A stretch of DNA of 64,000 nt, taken from IMG/VR virus record IMGVR_UViG_3300031603_000002, positions 1 to 64,000 of that record; one strand, given 5' to 3'. The translations under genes and the position numbers were made by a program. The notes below the pieces were generated by a model. That model did not search any database and was not told where the DNA came from. It worked only from the letters and a program-made list of their open reading frames with translations. Shown one piece after another: positions 41,159 to 50,244 of the stretch (the first letter of the stretch is position 1; every line of letters starts with the position of its first letter). The DNA is from a virus.

Positions 41159-44100
41159 ATGTCAAAAAACACATTCGAGCAAATCGCAGCACAGCAACTG
41201 ACAGATCCTGCGTATGACCCGCAATCAGATGATAAGAAGAGTCTGGAGGGCGTCCCGGTCACGGAGCCCAATCAGGCAGACCTCAGTTCGTCGGGCATAA
41301 CTGTACTCGGTTCATATCTCAATAGCTATACAACGTCTGGCCGGCGACAAAACGGAACAGGCAACGAATTCTATCCATCATGGGAGGCGTCAGAAGCACC
41401 TTCGCTGAATCGCCCAACAGGAAAAAAAGAGATTCAAAAAGAAGGCAAATCATTCCTGCAACAAGACGATAATGCAAAGATTTCATCCGATGCCTTTTTC
41501 GACACGAAAGATTTAGAAGATCTCCTGAGCAAAGATGGAAGCAAAGAAAGCCCGTCGGGCAATGAGCTACTCCGCTCGGTTGAGGGGAACGACCACCCGT
41601 TAGTTAGGGCTGTCCTGGACAAGCTTACCAAAGATAACGTGTACACCCCTGAAAAGCATACACAGTTCATCAAGGACAACGGAACGACCAACGAAGAAAT
41701 CGCGACACGAGGACTGTTCACAATACAACGCGATCTGGGATCATTTATCCTGGATGGGAAACAAGGAAAAAATGAGTCGTCGGGTCGCCGCGTTCAAGTT
41801 TCAGACATGTCGAAGATGGCACTCGCATTGCTTGCCCAGAGTGTAGGAAACTACACCGCCGCCGGTTCAATCATGGAAAACGGTACGATATCGTTTCTTT
41901 CGAGGAACCTTGCCAACCCTGTTGAGCAATTGGGAATTCAGGGAGTAAGTGTCGATCGCCTAAGACTGTCCGGGCTTTATAGCTCGAACCCAGACATCCG
42001 TAGGCTCATCGATGGTGCCAAAGGCCAGAATGATCTGATAACAACACAGAATCAAACAAATCTCAACAATCGCGGCATATCATCAGATGGTGGAACCGAT
42101 CCAAAGCTCCAGTCATCAGCATATAACAGCGTGTCACATTCACAATTGAACTCATTCATGGCACCATTCGGTGGCCTAGTAGGCAGCGCAGGAATGCTGA
42201 CAATTGCCATCGAGGGTGTTTTAGGATTACTCGCGATCTCACTATTACTTTCAGCATTACCTAAAGGAGAAACAAAGGACTACATCGATCCCGAGAGTCC
42301 ATGGCTGTACGGGTTAGGCTCACATAGGAAAAATGAAACGACAGGAGCAACGACGATACTTTATGATCTGTTGCGAATCACAGACACAGACTACGATTTC
42401 AAAAGTTGCGTCGAGACTGGAATTTTATTGCTGCTGGGTTTCAACCCGTCAGTGGGAAAAACCGGTCTTAAAGCGGCGCTTTCAAACCCGGCAAGCCTGG
42501 GTGTATTTGCAGCCAACCTGGCGCTGACTCCGTCATACTACGCAAACCTATTTCGACAAATCACTCGTGATACGAATGATGTTGTTGCAGGTTTCAGAGA
42601 AATCGGAGGAACATACTCAAGCGGTCTAACATCAATAGCAGCAGCAATAGACAAACTGGTGAACTCAAAAGCATACCAATTTGTGATGATGGCTGCAGGT
42701 GTGGGAGATGCGGCCTTAAAATCGATAAACGGCCAACTCGATATGGGCACTACAAATGTGTTGCTTCAAAACCAAGACATCGTACCGGAACAGCTTGAAG
42801 ATAAATCTTCGAAAAGCTTCAGGGCGCTTGGTGATTGGCGTCGGCATGTCTCTAGGTGGTCAGGAGGCCGGAACCCGTTGTCATTGCATACTTTCCCCGC
42901 CGCGATTGTTCGACAAACTGAAACCGCAGGTAAGCACACCGCGATTAGATCATACAAAAAGCCAAGTCGGGATGAGGTAGAATCGATTGAAAATGATCTG
43001 GATGCTGAGTACATGCCATTCTATTTTCATGATTTGAGAACACACGAAATTATATCATTACCTGCGTTCATCACACAGTTTGATGAAAGCTTTAATGTAA
43101 CATACAACTCAAACATCGGGTATGGACGACAAGATCCTGTTCGAATCTATGATAACACAGAGCGTTCTATGAGCTTCGGTTTCAAACTTGTTGCATTCAA
43201 CAAAGAGGACTTTGATGAGATGTGGTTTATGGTTAACAAATTAGTCGCTATGTGTTATCCGCAGTACTCCAAAGGCCGCGAACGACAGTTTTCAGAAAAT
43301 GAAACAGAATATAAGTTCACACAACCATTTTCACAAGTACCGGCCGCAAGCCCAATGATTCGTTTACGTCTAGGTGATGTACTGAAATCGAATTATAGCC
43401 TAAGCTCGGCAAAGAAACTGTTTGGCGATCTGTCGATTGAGGCAGCCACCGAACGAAATGAATACGAAGTTGCAAAAGCAAACAATATTGAGAAGGCGAG
43501 GAAGAAGTTTGAAGCTGACAAACTCGGCACAATGTTCGAATATGGTAAACTCAAAGATCCTACTAAAACATTCCCATACGCAAGTCTCGGCGGAAGACGG
43601 AAAGCTACATGGCCAGACTATGCAGTTGTCAATTTTGTGCCAGCATCATTCGCCGGCAAGTTTAATTTAGGTTCTATCATTCCAGGCACGAAAGATAATC
43701 AGCGCGACGTAATTGCGAAGTCAACAACAGGATCTGGTAGGTATATCATAAAGGTTACTGCTGCCGACATCGCGTTTGACGTTGCATCTGCAAAAAAAGC
43801 AATATCAGCAGACGTCGAGGCCGCGAAGGCGAAGCTTGATGCAAAACTAAAACTAATACGTGCGCCGACAAATACGCAGCAGTCTGACTTCTTCAGGCCA
43901 GAAAATAATGCAATCATAAGATCATTCAATTCAACACGAGGTAAAGGTCTTGCAGGCGTTATCACATCATTGGCATTCGATTACGGAACGTACCCGTACG
44001 AGATAACCCCAGGAAGTAGGGCACCAAAAATGATCGATGTATCACTTGGCTTTGCGCCAATTCATGACTTGCCACTTGGGTTGGACTATAAGGGCGAATT

Positions 44101-44305
44101 ACGGGCGCCATCACACCCAGTCGGCGGTATCGCCGGCGATTTTGGTGATGTGTACGATGATGTGCCGCCATCAGCTGCAGATTTGGAAAGCGTAAGCTCG
44201 CAAATATCAGATCTGTTCGGCTCCAATACAGTAGCTGGCCAGGAAACAATGGAGCGTTTATCAAAGATCGCAAAAGGCCCGAATGACAAATCGAAGGGGG
44301 CATAA
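41159..44305 (+). CDS. Putative baseplate tube-cap / tube-initiator protein (gp48/gp54 role)
   Basis: A 1048-residue structural protein. The N-terminal third is hydrophilic, Ser/Asn rich, followed by a hydrophobic stretch (about 340-365, G-V-L-G-L-L-A-I-S-L-L-L). The C-terminal 400 residues hold the recognisable part: L-P-A-F-I-T-Q-F-D-E-S-F-N-V-T-Y-N, Y-D-N-T-E-R-S-M-S-F-G-F-K-L-V-A-F, L-R-L-G-D-V-L, and V-S-L-G-F-A-P-I-H-D-L-P-L-G-L-D. That pattern is typical of proteins at the tube-baseplate junction. Direct coupling to the LysM-type gp53 gene supports a role in tube initiation. The precise T4 counterpart is uncertain. Confidence 0.6.
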   Translation: MSKNTFEQIAAQQLTDPAYDPQSDDKKSLEGVPVTEPNQADLSSSGITVLGSYLNSYTTSGRRQNGTGNEFYPSWEASEAPSLNRPTGKKEIQKEGKSFLQQDDNAKISSDAFFDTKDLEDLLSKDGSKESPSGNELLRSVEGNDHPLVRAVLDKLTKDNVYTPEKHTQFIKDNGTTNEEIATRGLFTIQRDLGSFILDGKQGKNESSGRRVQVSDMSKMALALLAQSVGNYTAAGSIMENGTISFLSRNLANPVEQLGIQGVSVDRLRLSGLYSSNPDIRRLIDGAKGQNDLITTQNQTNLNNRGISSDGGTDPKLQSSAYNSVSHSQLNSFMAPFGGLVGSAGMLTIAIEGVLGLLAISLLLSALPKGETKDYIDPESPWLYGLGSHRKNETTGATTILYDLLRITDTDYDFKSCVETGILLLLGFNPSVGKTGLKAALSNPASLGVFAANLALTPSYYANLFRQITRDTNDVVAGFREIGGTYSSGLTSIAAAIDKLVNSKAYQFVMMAAGVGDAALKSINGQLDMGTTNVLLQNQDIVPEQLEDKSSKSFRALGDWRRHVSRWSGGRNPLSLHTFPAAIVRQTETAGKHTAIRSYKKPSRDEVESIENDLDAEYMPFYFHDLRTHEIISLPAFITQFDESFNVTYNSNIGYGRQDPVRIYDNTERSMSFGFKLVAFNKEDFDEMWFMVNKLVAMCYPQYSKGRERQFSENETEYKFTQPFSQVPAASPMIRLRLGDVLKSNYSLSSAKKLFGDLSIEAATERNEYEVAKANNIEKARKKFEADKLGTMFEYGKLKDPTKTFPYASLGGRRKATWPDYAVVNFVPASFAGKFNLGSIIPGTKDNQRDVIAKSTTGSGRYIIKVTAADIAFDVASAKKAISADVEAAKAKLDAKLKLIRAPTNTQQSDFFRPENNAIIRSFNSTRGKGLAGVITSLAFDYGTYPYEITPGSRAPKMIDVSLGFAPIHDLPLGLDYKGELRAPSHPVGGIAGDFGDVYDDVPPSAADLESVSSQISDLFGSNTVAGQETMERLSKIAKGPNDKSKGA

Positions 44306-44602
44306 ATGGCATCAATAAACAGATATGAAAATGACAAGCTGGTGTCAGCCGGCAAGCTTTTAGGGACTAACGCCGCGATAATAAAACTCAGAAATGCGAT
44401 TTCAGCGGGCACAATACAAACGACGGCGACAGTGTTAAGAGGCGCTCAGCGCCTCGACGTAATTGCCCACGATAGTTATGGAGACGGTCGGCTTTGGTGG
44501 GTTATTGCGGCGGCATCAGGTATAGGTTGGTGGCTTCAGGCCCCCGCGGGCACTCGGATCGTAATCCCAAGCGATATCAGCGCGGTTTTAGAGGTAATCT
44601 AA
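44306..44602 (+). CDS. 53: LysM-type baseplate protein gp53-like
   Basis: A 98-residue protein directly behind the tube-cap gene. It carries a LysM-like unit in the form used by contractile injection systems: R-L-D-V-I-A-H-D-S-Y-G-D-G-R-L-W-W-V-I-A-A (about 50-70), then P-A-G-T-R-I-V-I-P. T4 gp53 and the homologous proteins of phage-like particles use this fold to clamp tube and baseplate rather than to bind peptidoglycan. TAATG overlap with the hub gene. Shorter than T4 gp53 (196 residues), so only the LysM core is conserved. Confidence 0.75.
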   Translation: MASINRYENDKLVSAGKLLGTNAAIIKLRNAISAGTIQTTATVLRGAQRLDVIAHDSYGDGRLWWVIAAASGIGWWLQAPAGTRIVIPSDISAVLEVI

Positions 44603-47559
44603 TGGCAGTTCGAACAGCGAGAAAAATATACAATGACTTAGCACGATACTTCGGACTGCGCGAGCAGGATGCATTTCTGTCTGCAATTGAAAGCTCATCG
44701 GCGAAATCAACAAATTCAACACGTCAAACCAGCAAGGACATATTCTTTCAGGAGATTTTTGGTGACGGTGTCGAGTTCATGTCAGACGCTGAAATCTATA
44801 AGCTGCTAAGTAGCTACGGCAAAAATGCAAAAATCGATGTTTGCGTGACGCCAGCAGATGAGCAAGGCAGTATACCAGACGATGTATTGAATTTGCCGGG
44901 TAAAGATCAGGGGTGGGGTAAACCAAAAGAAAAGCATTACGGAATATACACAGATCTTATCCAGACATCGAAAGTGGCTGAGCATTCATCGACTGTTTAC
45001 CAGGTTTTCCCGGCTGCTCGAGGACATGACATTGCAGACACCGAAATCATCACACTGTTTCTGAGCAACTTGACATCACTAGAAATGTCTCGTGCAGTGC
45101 CGTACATCGACATCGCAGTGTCGACGGCTGTAGGGGAAGCCGGCGTTGATAAAGACACCGGAAACTTCGTGCAAGACGCACATTTTTCACTGGGTAGGTT
45201 TTTAGGTGCTGGTAAGTCTGAAAAGGCTCTCCGAGGCAAGTTTTTGGGTGAGGTTGGAACTGCTGACACGTTTGCGTCTAGCAAGCAATCAAATTTGCAA
45301 GCTGTTTCGTCAATGGAGGTTTTTACGTCTCCACAAACAATGGTGAACGCCGATAGAACATATGAGGCAGGTGAATCGAGGCCAATTGATAAGTTCCGGC
45401 CGTTTTTGAGTCTTGATGGGATAGAAATTAGCATTGTACCAACAGCGTTTGGAACTATTTCTCATAAGTCTGCGAAGCTGAATATGAAACTGTTCGACAG
45501 AGGCCGCCTGCAGGATATTGCCCCACTAGTTTCACCACAACGAAAAGGAAACATACAGTTTTATATCACATACGGCTGGTCGCACCCAGACGGCCAGTTT
45601 ATACAAAGGGATGCCGATGCATCACAGGCAAAAATGGGCGACCTGATAAATGCAATGCGTATATCAGAGGCATATATTGTAACAAACAGCTCGTTTGAAT
45701 TTGAAAGTGACGGAACTGTGGCGATCAGCGTTGACTTGGCAATGGTAGGTACAGGCGCTGCGTCGGCAACAGACATCCTAAGTGTTGCCGACAACGAAAG
45801 CGTTGCTAGCGTGATGTCTGTTATGCACGCAATTCAGAAAAAGATGCGAGACATTCAAAAAAGGATGCCGAACGTTAGCATTCCCCAAATCGTCATGGGC
45901 ATAAGCCCAGAGAACGTTCTAAACCTTACGAAGAAGGATAAAAAAGCCCTGCATAAGGCATCCGCGAAGCTCAGAAAATCAGGAACAAGCCTAAAAGACA
46001 TCAGCGCCGAGCTTGTCAAGTTAATCGGTGTCAGATCCCGTGGTAAGCAGTCATTGTTAAGTCGTGCTGAAAAAACAGTGCAAGATAATATCAATGATCA
46101 TATCGACTACCTTCGTTCAACCCCAGATCCATTTCTTCGACCGACTAAGCTCGGCGTTACATCATCGAAACTAAGTGGTAGGCACCTCACCAAGGCCGGC
46201 AAGCTTAACCAAAACAAGAAATCAAAAGCTGGAAAGCAGTCGTATATCTCATTTGGAAAGCTGATGACGCACTTTTTGACGCCAGTGTTCTCATCAGACA
46301 ATAATGATTTGCAGTTGGTTTTTACGCCATTCAACAGTTCAGCCGGGGCGATGTATGATCACAATATTTCGCAGTTCCCAATTGACATTGACGATTTACG
46401 AAAATATCTCGTTGCCGAAGCGAAAAAGAAGACAAAAATCTCAGCGTATGAATTACTGCAGTTTGTAGAGAAGTACTTTTTGTCATTTCAAGGAAATAGC
46501 GCGTATGGTCTATCAGGGATTTACAGGCCTGACAAGCGAGATGATAAAACCCATGCCGCTGTGTATAGAAGGGAGATTGACAGGATACTAAGCAAAAAAG
46601 GAAACAGAAAATCGTTCAACAATAAGCTCCATGAGAATTTGCGAAACATTTATGAAATGAAACGAATCAGGCCAACGTTTAGACCACCACATGTGACAAT
46701 GAATATTGTGACAAGAAAGAGTTCCGACAACTCAGGAAAGAACATCACCCGGGTGACATTTTTTGATGCCGCCGCTGGCCAGGTTATGCCGATCATAGAC
46801 ACATTCAACAAAGCAGCTCGATTAGGTCACTTCGTAAATGATTCGCTTAATGGTCCTGCAAACGAAAGAGGGGCGAGGCACAGCGAAACGTCAGCCGCAA
46901 CATACAAAACTCTCCGTGATAGAAAACTTACGGCTTCACTTGCTGACCATCTCGACGGCGGCACAAAGAAAATTGATGACATCATCGAGGAAATAAAAAG
47001 GATATCGAAGGCTGATAAACTCCCGTTCCCACCAAAGAAAGAAATTGAACTAAGGGAGCGCCTCAACGCAACAGAGGTTTTCAATTTCAAAAAGGCAAAA
47101 AACAACATCAAAGAACTGTTTTTTGAGTTTGCCCCGAGTCTTATATATGGATCAGCAGGATCTGGTATCCTGTCGGCGAATTTGGCATCTCAACAAAATG
47201 ATGCCCTCCTGTCAATCGCGCTAACGAAGGCAATAACTGGAAAAGATGGAGTCGGAGCAAAGGAAGATATGTCACTCCCACTGATGGTTCACCCTACGAC
47301 ACTGAGGCTGGAAACATTTGGATGCCCGTATTTCCGGATGGCGCAGAAGTTTTTTGTTGACATGGGAACGAATACATCTGCTGACAATTTTTATGCAGTA
47401 ACAAGTGTGAGCCACACAATCAACCGAGGCGAGTTCAAAACAAACGTCGATATGATTCAAACTGATGCATACGGATCGTTTGTCCATGTAGACAGCGAAA
47501 TTGAAGATACGATCATCACTGTCGAAATTGCGAATGCATCGCAACGAAAAAAGTCCTGA
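44602..47559 (+). CDS. Baseplate hub protein (gp27-like role)
   Basis: A 985-residue protein. I use the ATG overlapping the gp53-like stop instead of an upstream ATG inside that gene. The central block (F-R-P-F-L-S-L-D-G-I-E-I-S-I, A-K-L-N-M-K-L-F-D-R-G-R-L, Q-F-Y-I-T-Y-G-W-S-H-P-D-G) and the C-terminal block (F-F-V-D-M-G-T-N-T-S-A-D-N-F-Y-A-V, V-S-H-T-I-N-R-G-E-F-K-T-N-V) recall hub proteins of the gp27 / late-control-D superfamily that form the trimeric or hexameric adaptor beneath the tube. The middle 250 residues are helical. No lysozyme domain is seen. Confidence 0.65.
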   Translation: MAVRTARKIYNDLARYFGLREQDAFLSAIESSSAKSTNSTRQTSKDIFFQEIFGDGVEFMSDAEIYKLLSSYGKNAKIDVCVTPADEQGSIPDDVLNLPGKDQGWGKPKEKHYGIYTDLIQTSKVAEHSSTVYQVFPAARGHDIADTEIITLFLSNLTSLEMSRAVPYIDIAVSTAVGEAGVDKDTGNFVQDAHFSLGRFLGAGKSEKALRGKFLGEVGTADTFASSKQSNLQAVSSMEVFTSPQTMVNADRTYEAGESRPIDKFRPFLSLDGIEISIVPTAFGTISHKSAKLNMKLFDRGRLQDIAPLVSPQRKGNIQFYITYGWSHPDGQFIQRDADASQAKMGDLINAMRISEAYIVTNSSFEFESDGTVAISVDLAMVGTGAASATDILSVADNESVASVMSVMHAIQKKMRDIQKRMPNVSIPQIVMGISPENVLNLTKKDKKALHKASAKLRKSGTSLKDISAELVKLIGVRSRGKQSLLSRAEKTVQDNINDHIDYLRSTPDPFLRPTKLGVTSSKLSGRHLTKAGKLNQNKKSKAGKQSYISFGKLMTHFLTPVFSSDNNDLQLVFTPFNSSAGAMYDHNISQFPIDIDDLRKYLVAEAKKKTKISAYELLQFVEKYFLSFQGNSAYGLSGIYRPDKRDDKTHAAVYRREIDRILSKKGNRKSFNNKLHENLRNIYEMKRIRPTFRPPHVTMNIVTRKSSDNSGKNITRVTFFDAAAGQVMPIIDTFNKAARLGHFVNDSLNGPANERGARHSETSAATYKTLRDRKLTASLADHLDGGTKKIDDIIEEIKRISKADKLPFPPKKEIELRERLNATEVFNFKKAKNNIKELFFEFAPSLIYGSAGSGILSANLASQQNDALLSIALTKAITGKDGVGAKEDMSLPLMVHPTTLRLETFGCPYFRMAQKFFVDMGTNTSADNFYAVTSVSHTINRGEFKTNVDMIQTDAYGSFVHVDSEIEDTIITVEIANASQRKKS

Positions 47560-47590
47560 AAATCTGGCATAACTTTGTTAGTATTACTAC

Positions 47591-48706
47591 ATGGATTTAT
47601 GCCTCCAAATCAAAAATGAGCTTCTTAGGGTCGGCAATGTTGCAGAAGATCTTGACGGGATTCTGACGCTTGATATGCTCGAGGAATTTCTATCGATCGT
47701 CGACAATGAAAAGTACCAATTCGTTGGTGACGAAACACTTGCCATGACGAACATCCTCACAAGCGATTCATCATTGTGGCCCGTCATGATTGCAAAAAAG
47801 AAGCGGGATGAGATTGTCGCGGCTGCTCTTCGGGCAATGAAGCAAGCGATGAGTTTCGATGAAAACCAAACGTACTTGTCAACATGGCTGCAGGTTCGGG
47901 GTTTCCTTGACAGTTTGCACAGGATCTACACGGTTCCGAAGCCATGGAGCACAATCCGCCAAGAATCACAAATCATGAAAGGGAATGCATTCAAGGCATC
48001 AATTTTGACCGGAATTCTTCCAAGGGTGAAGTACTCAACGGCGGGTTCTGCAACGGGTCGCCTGACGATTACCAAGGGGCCGAATTTTCTTGTCGCCCCT
48101 GCAAAATCACGAAAAGCTCTCCGGGCGTCAAATGAAGAATCAGACATAGCAATTATTGATTTCACGTCCATGGAGCCACGAGTTGCCCTAATGCTATTGA
48201 AACATGATATCGGAGACATGGATGTGTATGAGCATCTTATGGATGCCTGTGATATTTCGACAAGACCAGTAGCCAAGCTCGCGACGATCTCAGCATTATA
48301 TGGAGCGTCAGCACGTAGCCTCATAGAAACAGTAAAGTCAAAAAGTAAGGCGACATCAGTCGTGGCAAACGTCAAGGCATTTTTTGATGTGTCGAGCCTA
48401 GAGGAAATGCTAGAAGAACAAGCCAGACAAGGATTGGTCAGGAACTTTTTCGGGAGACCGCTCTTCGACGCGACAAAAACGGAAAGAGTAAGGGTTAACC
48501 ACTACATTCAATCAACCGCTGCCGAATTGGCAGTATTACTATTCGCGAAGCTGTGTGACGCGGTACCTTCCTTAAAGCCTCAATTGGTGATTCATGATGC
48601 TTTAGTAGCTGAGGTTCCAAAGCACGACATTGAAAAATTGAAATCCGCTCTGAGGAATCTTCAGTTTGAAAACACAAAGTTTCCATCGACGCTGGCTATT
48701 GTTTGA
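47591..48706 (+). CDS. Compact family-A DNA-polymerase-like protein
   Basis: A 371-residue protein with the polymerase core of DNA polymerase I but no exonuclease domain. It has T-G-R-L-T-x-x-x-G-P-N-F-L (about 155-167), motif A I-I-D-F-T-S-M-E-P-R-V (Asp190), motif B R225-x3-K229-x3-I233-x3-Y237-G238 with exact Pol I spacing but Ile for the usual Phe/Tyr, then N-H-Y-I-Q-S-T-A-A-E-L, and motif C V-I-H-D-A-L-V-A-E-V (Asp336). Both catalytic aspartates remain; the Glu after Asp336 is Ala. It lies at the end of the tail module, away from gp41 and gp32. It could be an active small polymerase (repair, gap filling, primase-polymerase-like) or a specialised derivative. Confidence 0.8.
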   Translation: MDLCLQIKNELLRVGNVAEDLDGILTLDMLEEFLSIVDNEKYQFVGDETLAMTNILTSDSSLWPVMIAKKKRDEIVAAALRAMKQAMSFDENQTYLSTWLQVRGFLDSLHRIYTVPKPWSTIRQESQIMKGNAFKASILTGILPRVKYSTAGSATGRLTITKGPNFLVAPAKSRKALRASNEESDIAIIDFTSMEPRVALMLLKHDIGDMDVYEHLMDACDISTRPVAKLATISALYGASARSLIETVKSKSKATSVVANVKAFFDVSSLEEMLEEQARQGLVRNFFGRPLFDATKTERVRVNHYIQSTAAELAVLLFAKLCDAVPSLKPQLVIHDALVAEVPKHDIEKLKSALRNLQFENTKFPSTLAIV

Positions 48707-48713
48707 TATTTAT
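48706..48713 (+). promoter_or_regulatory. Putative late promoter motif ATATTTAT
   Basis: ATATTTAT starts on the last base of the polymerase stop and ends 19 bases before the leader-bearing gene at 48733. Confidence 0.5.
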
Positions 48714-48732
48714 TATGTGGAAAGGTGATACA

Positions 48733-49230
48733 ATGAACGACAAACTTGATGCGATGCTTTTAGAAGCGGTTAAAGATTTTCTACATGAGGAAAAAGCCAG
48801 TAAGAGTAAGGTGGACTATCGGGGAGCGTATGGCACCGGCGGTGCCTTTAGCAAAGAGATCGCGTTTACTAAAGGCCGGGCTGAAACTGATCCAAAAGGC
48901 CTATTACGCGATCTCGGTATAACTCAAAAAGCAGAAGGAAAGACTGACGCAATCAAAGCGGCATCTATCTTGCAACAAGCAATTCGGGCAAACGAGACCA
49001 TGGCTGAGGCCTTCGGTGACGTCAAAAGAACGATGACGAAGACTTCAAAAGGTAAAGACATTGAAGGTTTTAGCATTTCGTTTGATGACGATTTGAAACA
49101 ACGTGATGCAACGAAATATCTCGTCATCACCTTACGTGCTGCGGAGAATGGTGGCGTGCTGCACCTCGACAAGGGCATCAGTTTTGCTAGTGCTAAATTG
49201 GTTTCAAAACCAACAATTTACTCAAAGTAA
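48733..49230 (+). CDS. Leader-bearing protein, unknown payload
   Basis: A 165-residue basic protein from the ATG at 48733 (AAAGGTG upstream). The N-terminus M-N-D-K-L-D-A-M-L-L-E-A-V-K-D-F-L-H-E/E ends in L-H-E at residue 19, preceded by an amphipathic helix, so it belongs to the gp21-type leader group although it lacks MKIT. The payload is Lys/Ala rich with Gly-rich start (Y-R-G-A-Y-G-T-G-G-A-F-S-K-E), helices, and a beta end (K-Y-L-V-I-T-L-R-A-A-E-N-G-G-V-L-H). Function unknown. Confidence 0.6.
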   Translation: MNDKLDAMLLEAVKDFLHEEKASKSKVDYRGAYGTGGAFSKEIAFTKGRAETDPKGLLRDLGITQKAEGKTDAIKAASILQQAIRANETMAEAFGDVKRTMTKTSKGKDIEGFSISFDDDLKQRDATKYLVITLRAAENGGVLHLDKGISFASAKLVSKPTIYSK

Positions 49231-49259
49231 TTGAAAATATTCCGCTATATGACTATAAT
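49231..49259 (+). promoter_or_regulatory. Sigma70-like promoter before the HD-like gene
   Basis: TTGAAA (49231-49236), exactly 17 bases, then TATAAT (49254-49259): five of six and six of six consensus bases. The ATG at 49266 falls at about the expected +1, so the transcript may be leaderless. Confidence 0.7.
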
Positions 49260-49265
49260 GTTATC

Positions 49266-49838
49266 ATGGAAAATTTTGAAGAACTAAAACAAACGTATAG
49301 CATGTATTTGACACTTCTCGAGAAGTTCTTTCCCGAATCCGTCGATGCAATTAAAGGCATCGAAGCAGATCTTGGAGAACGATTATTTCTTGCGCCGAGA
49401 GACATAACCCCAGATTTGGGCGGGGTTCCAGGGGGATTAATATCGTTTTCACTGAATGTGGCTAAGCGGACGAAGATATTTCATGAAACTGTCAATCATA
49501 GATCGTTGGTGAGGGTTGCCTTACTTCATGAACTGGGTCGTGTCGGTGGTCCTCACGCTGATTTGTTTGTGACGGAAACGTCTGATTGGCACCGAGAAAA
49601 ACTGAATCGCAACTACAAATACAATGAAGCATGTCCAAAAATGTCGTCATCTCATAGAACGCTATTCTACATAGCGAAGTATGGTTTCAAGGTGACGGTG
49701 GACGAGTGGGTTGCCATCTTGACATCGGCCGGGTTTCAATATGACGAGAACCGTTTTTACGCGAATGAGAACCTACCATTGGCCAGCGCGCTACAAATGT
49801 GCCGCACGTTAGAGTTCAATGAAATGAAACAAAAGTGA
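49266..49838 (+). CDS. Degenerate HD-domain-like protein
   Basis: A 190-residue protein of a phage family I associate with HD phosphohydrolases: R-V-A-L-L-H-E-L-G-R-V-G (about 77-88, where active members read H-D-L-G-K), D-W-H-R-E-K-L, a M-S-S-S-H-R-T-L segment, W-V-A-I-L-T-S-A-G-F-Q-Y-D-E-N-R-F-Y, and P-L-A-S-A-L-Q-M-C. The metal-binding Asp of HD is Glu here, so catalysis is uncertain. There is no Shine-Dalgarno; it sits at the start of the replication block under a strong sigma70-like promoter, hence likely early. Nucleotide metabolism or signalling is a guess. Confidence 0.6.
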   Translation: MENFEELKQTYSMYLTLLEKFFPESVDAIKGIEADLGERLFLAPRDITPDLGGVPGGLISFSLNVAKRTKIFHETVNHRSLVRVALLHELGRVGGPHADLFVTETSDWHREKLNRNYKYNEACPKMSSSHRTLFYIAKYGFKVTVDEWVAILTSAGFQYDENRFYANENLPLASALQMCRTLEFNEMKQK

Positions 49839-49868
49839 ATATAATGTTGTCAAAACGAATGCAACAGG

Positions 49869-49876
49869 ATATTTAG
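49869..49876 (+). promoter_or_regulatory. Putative late promoter motif ATATTTAG
   Basis: ATATTTAG ends four bases before the ATG at 49881, in sense orientation; again a leaderless arrangement. Confidence 0.4.
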
Positions 49877-49880
49877 ATAC

Positions 49881-50147
49881 ATGAAGAATAACAAGGAAAA
49901 GAGCCTTTGGGAAGTTGTAAAGTGGATGCATGAAATCTATGATAAGGGTGAGGACGATGATCCATCGACTGAATTGCTCGTAGAACCAGACGCATCGACT
50001 GAAAATGAGGAAGATGCCCAAGAGCAAAGCGTTGCAGCCGGTGTAGCCGGTGTCACGACTCCGCTGGGAACAGACTCAGCATATCCAGACAAGAAGTCCG
50101 CAGTCGCGGCATCCGGTGGCAACGCAAAAGCACCAAACACTAAATAA
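49881..50147 (+). CDS. Small acidic protein, unknown function
   Basis: An 88-residue acidic protein: a short basic start with a helix (L-W-E-V-V-K-W-M-H-E-I-Y), then a disordered Asp/Glu/Ala/Gly-rich tail. W-M-H-E could serve as a weak gp21-type site (Met instead of Ile/Leu), so it may belong to the leader group or resemble an acidic prohead core protein such as gp67. It has no ribosome site and a late motif right in front of the ATG. Confidence 0.5.
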   Translation: MKNNKEKSLWEVVKWMHEIYDKGEDDDPSTELLVEPDASTENEEDAQEQSVAAGVAGVTTPLGTDSAYPDKKSAVAASGGNAKAPNTK

Positions 50148-50244
50148 ATATTTGAACAACAGCAACAAAAACAATAAGATATAACATACAAATTTGACAA
50201 ATTGCAAATTGTGGAAGCCTAATTTATAAACTTGGAGGTTTAAG

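Noticed and set aside
44494-44601. 36-codon upstream extension of the hub protein
   Set aside because: It lies inside the gp53-like gene in another frame; TAATG coupling at 44602 is the standard arrangement in this window.
50202-50230. TTGCAA-17-TATAAA as a promoter for gp32
   Set aside because: The expected transcription start would fall inside the Shine-Dalgarno sequence of gp32, so the match is probably chance.
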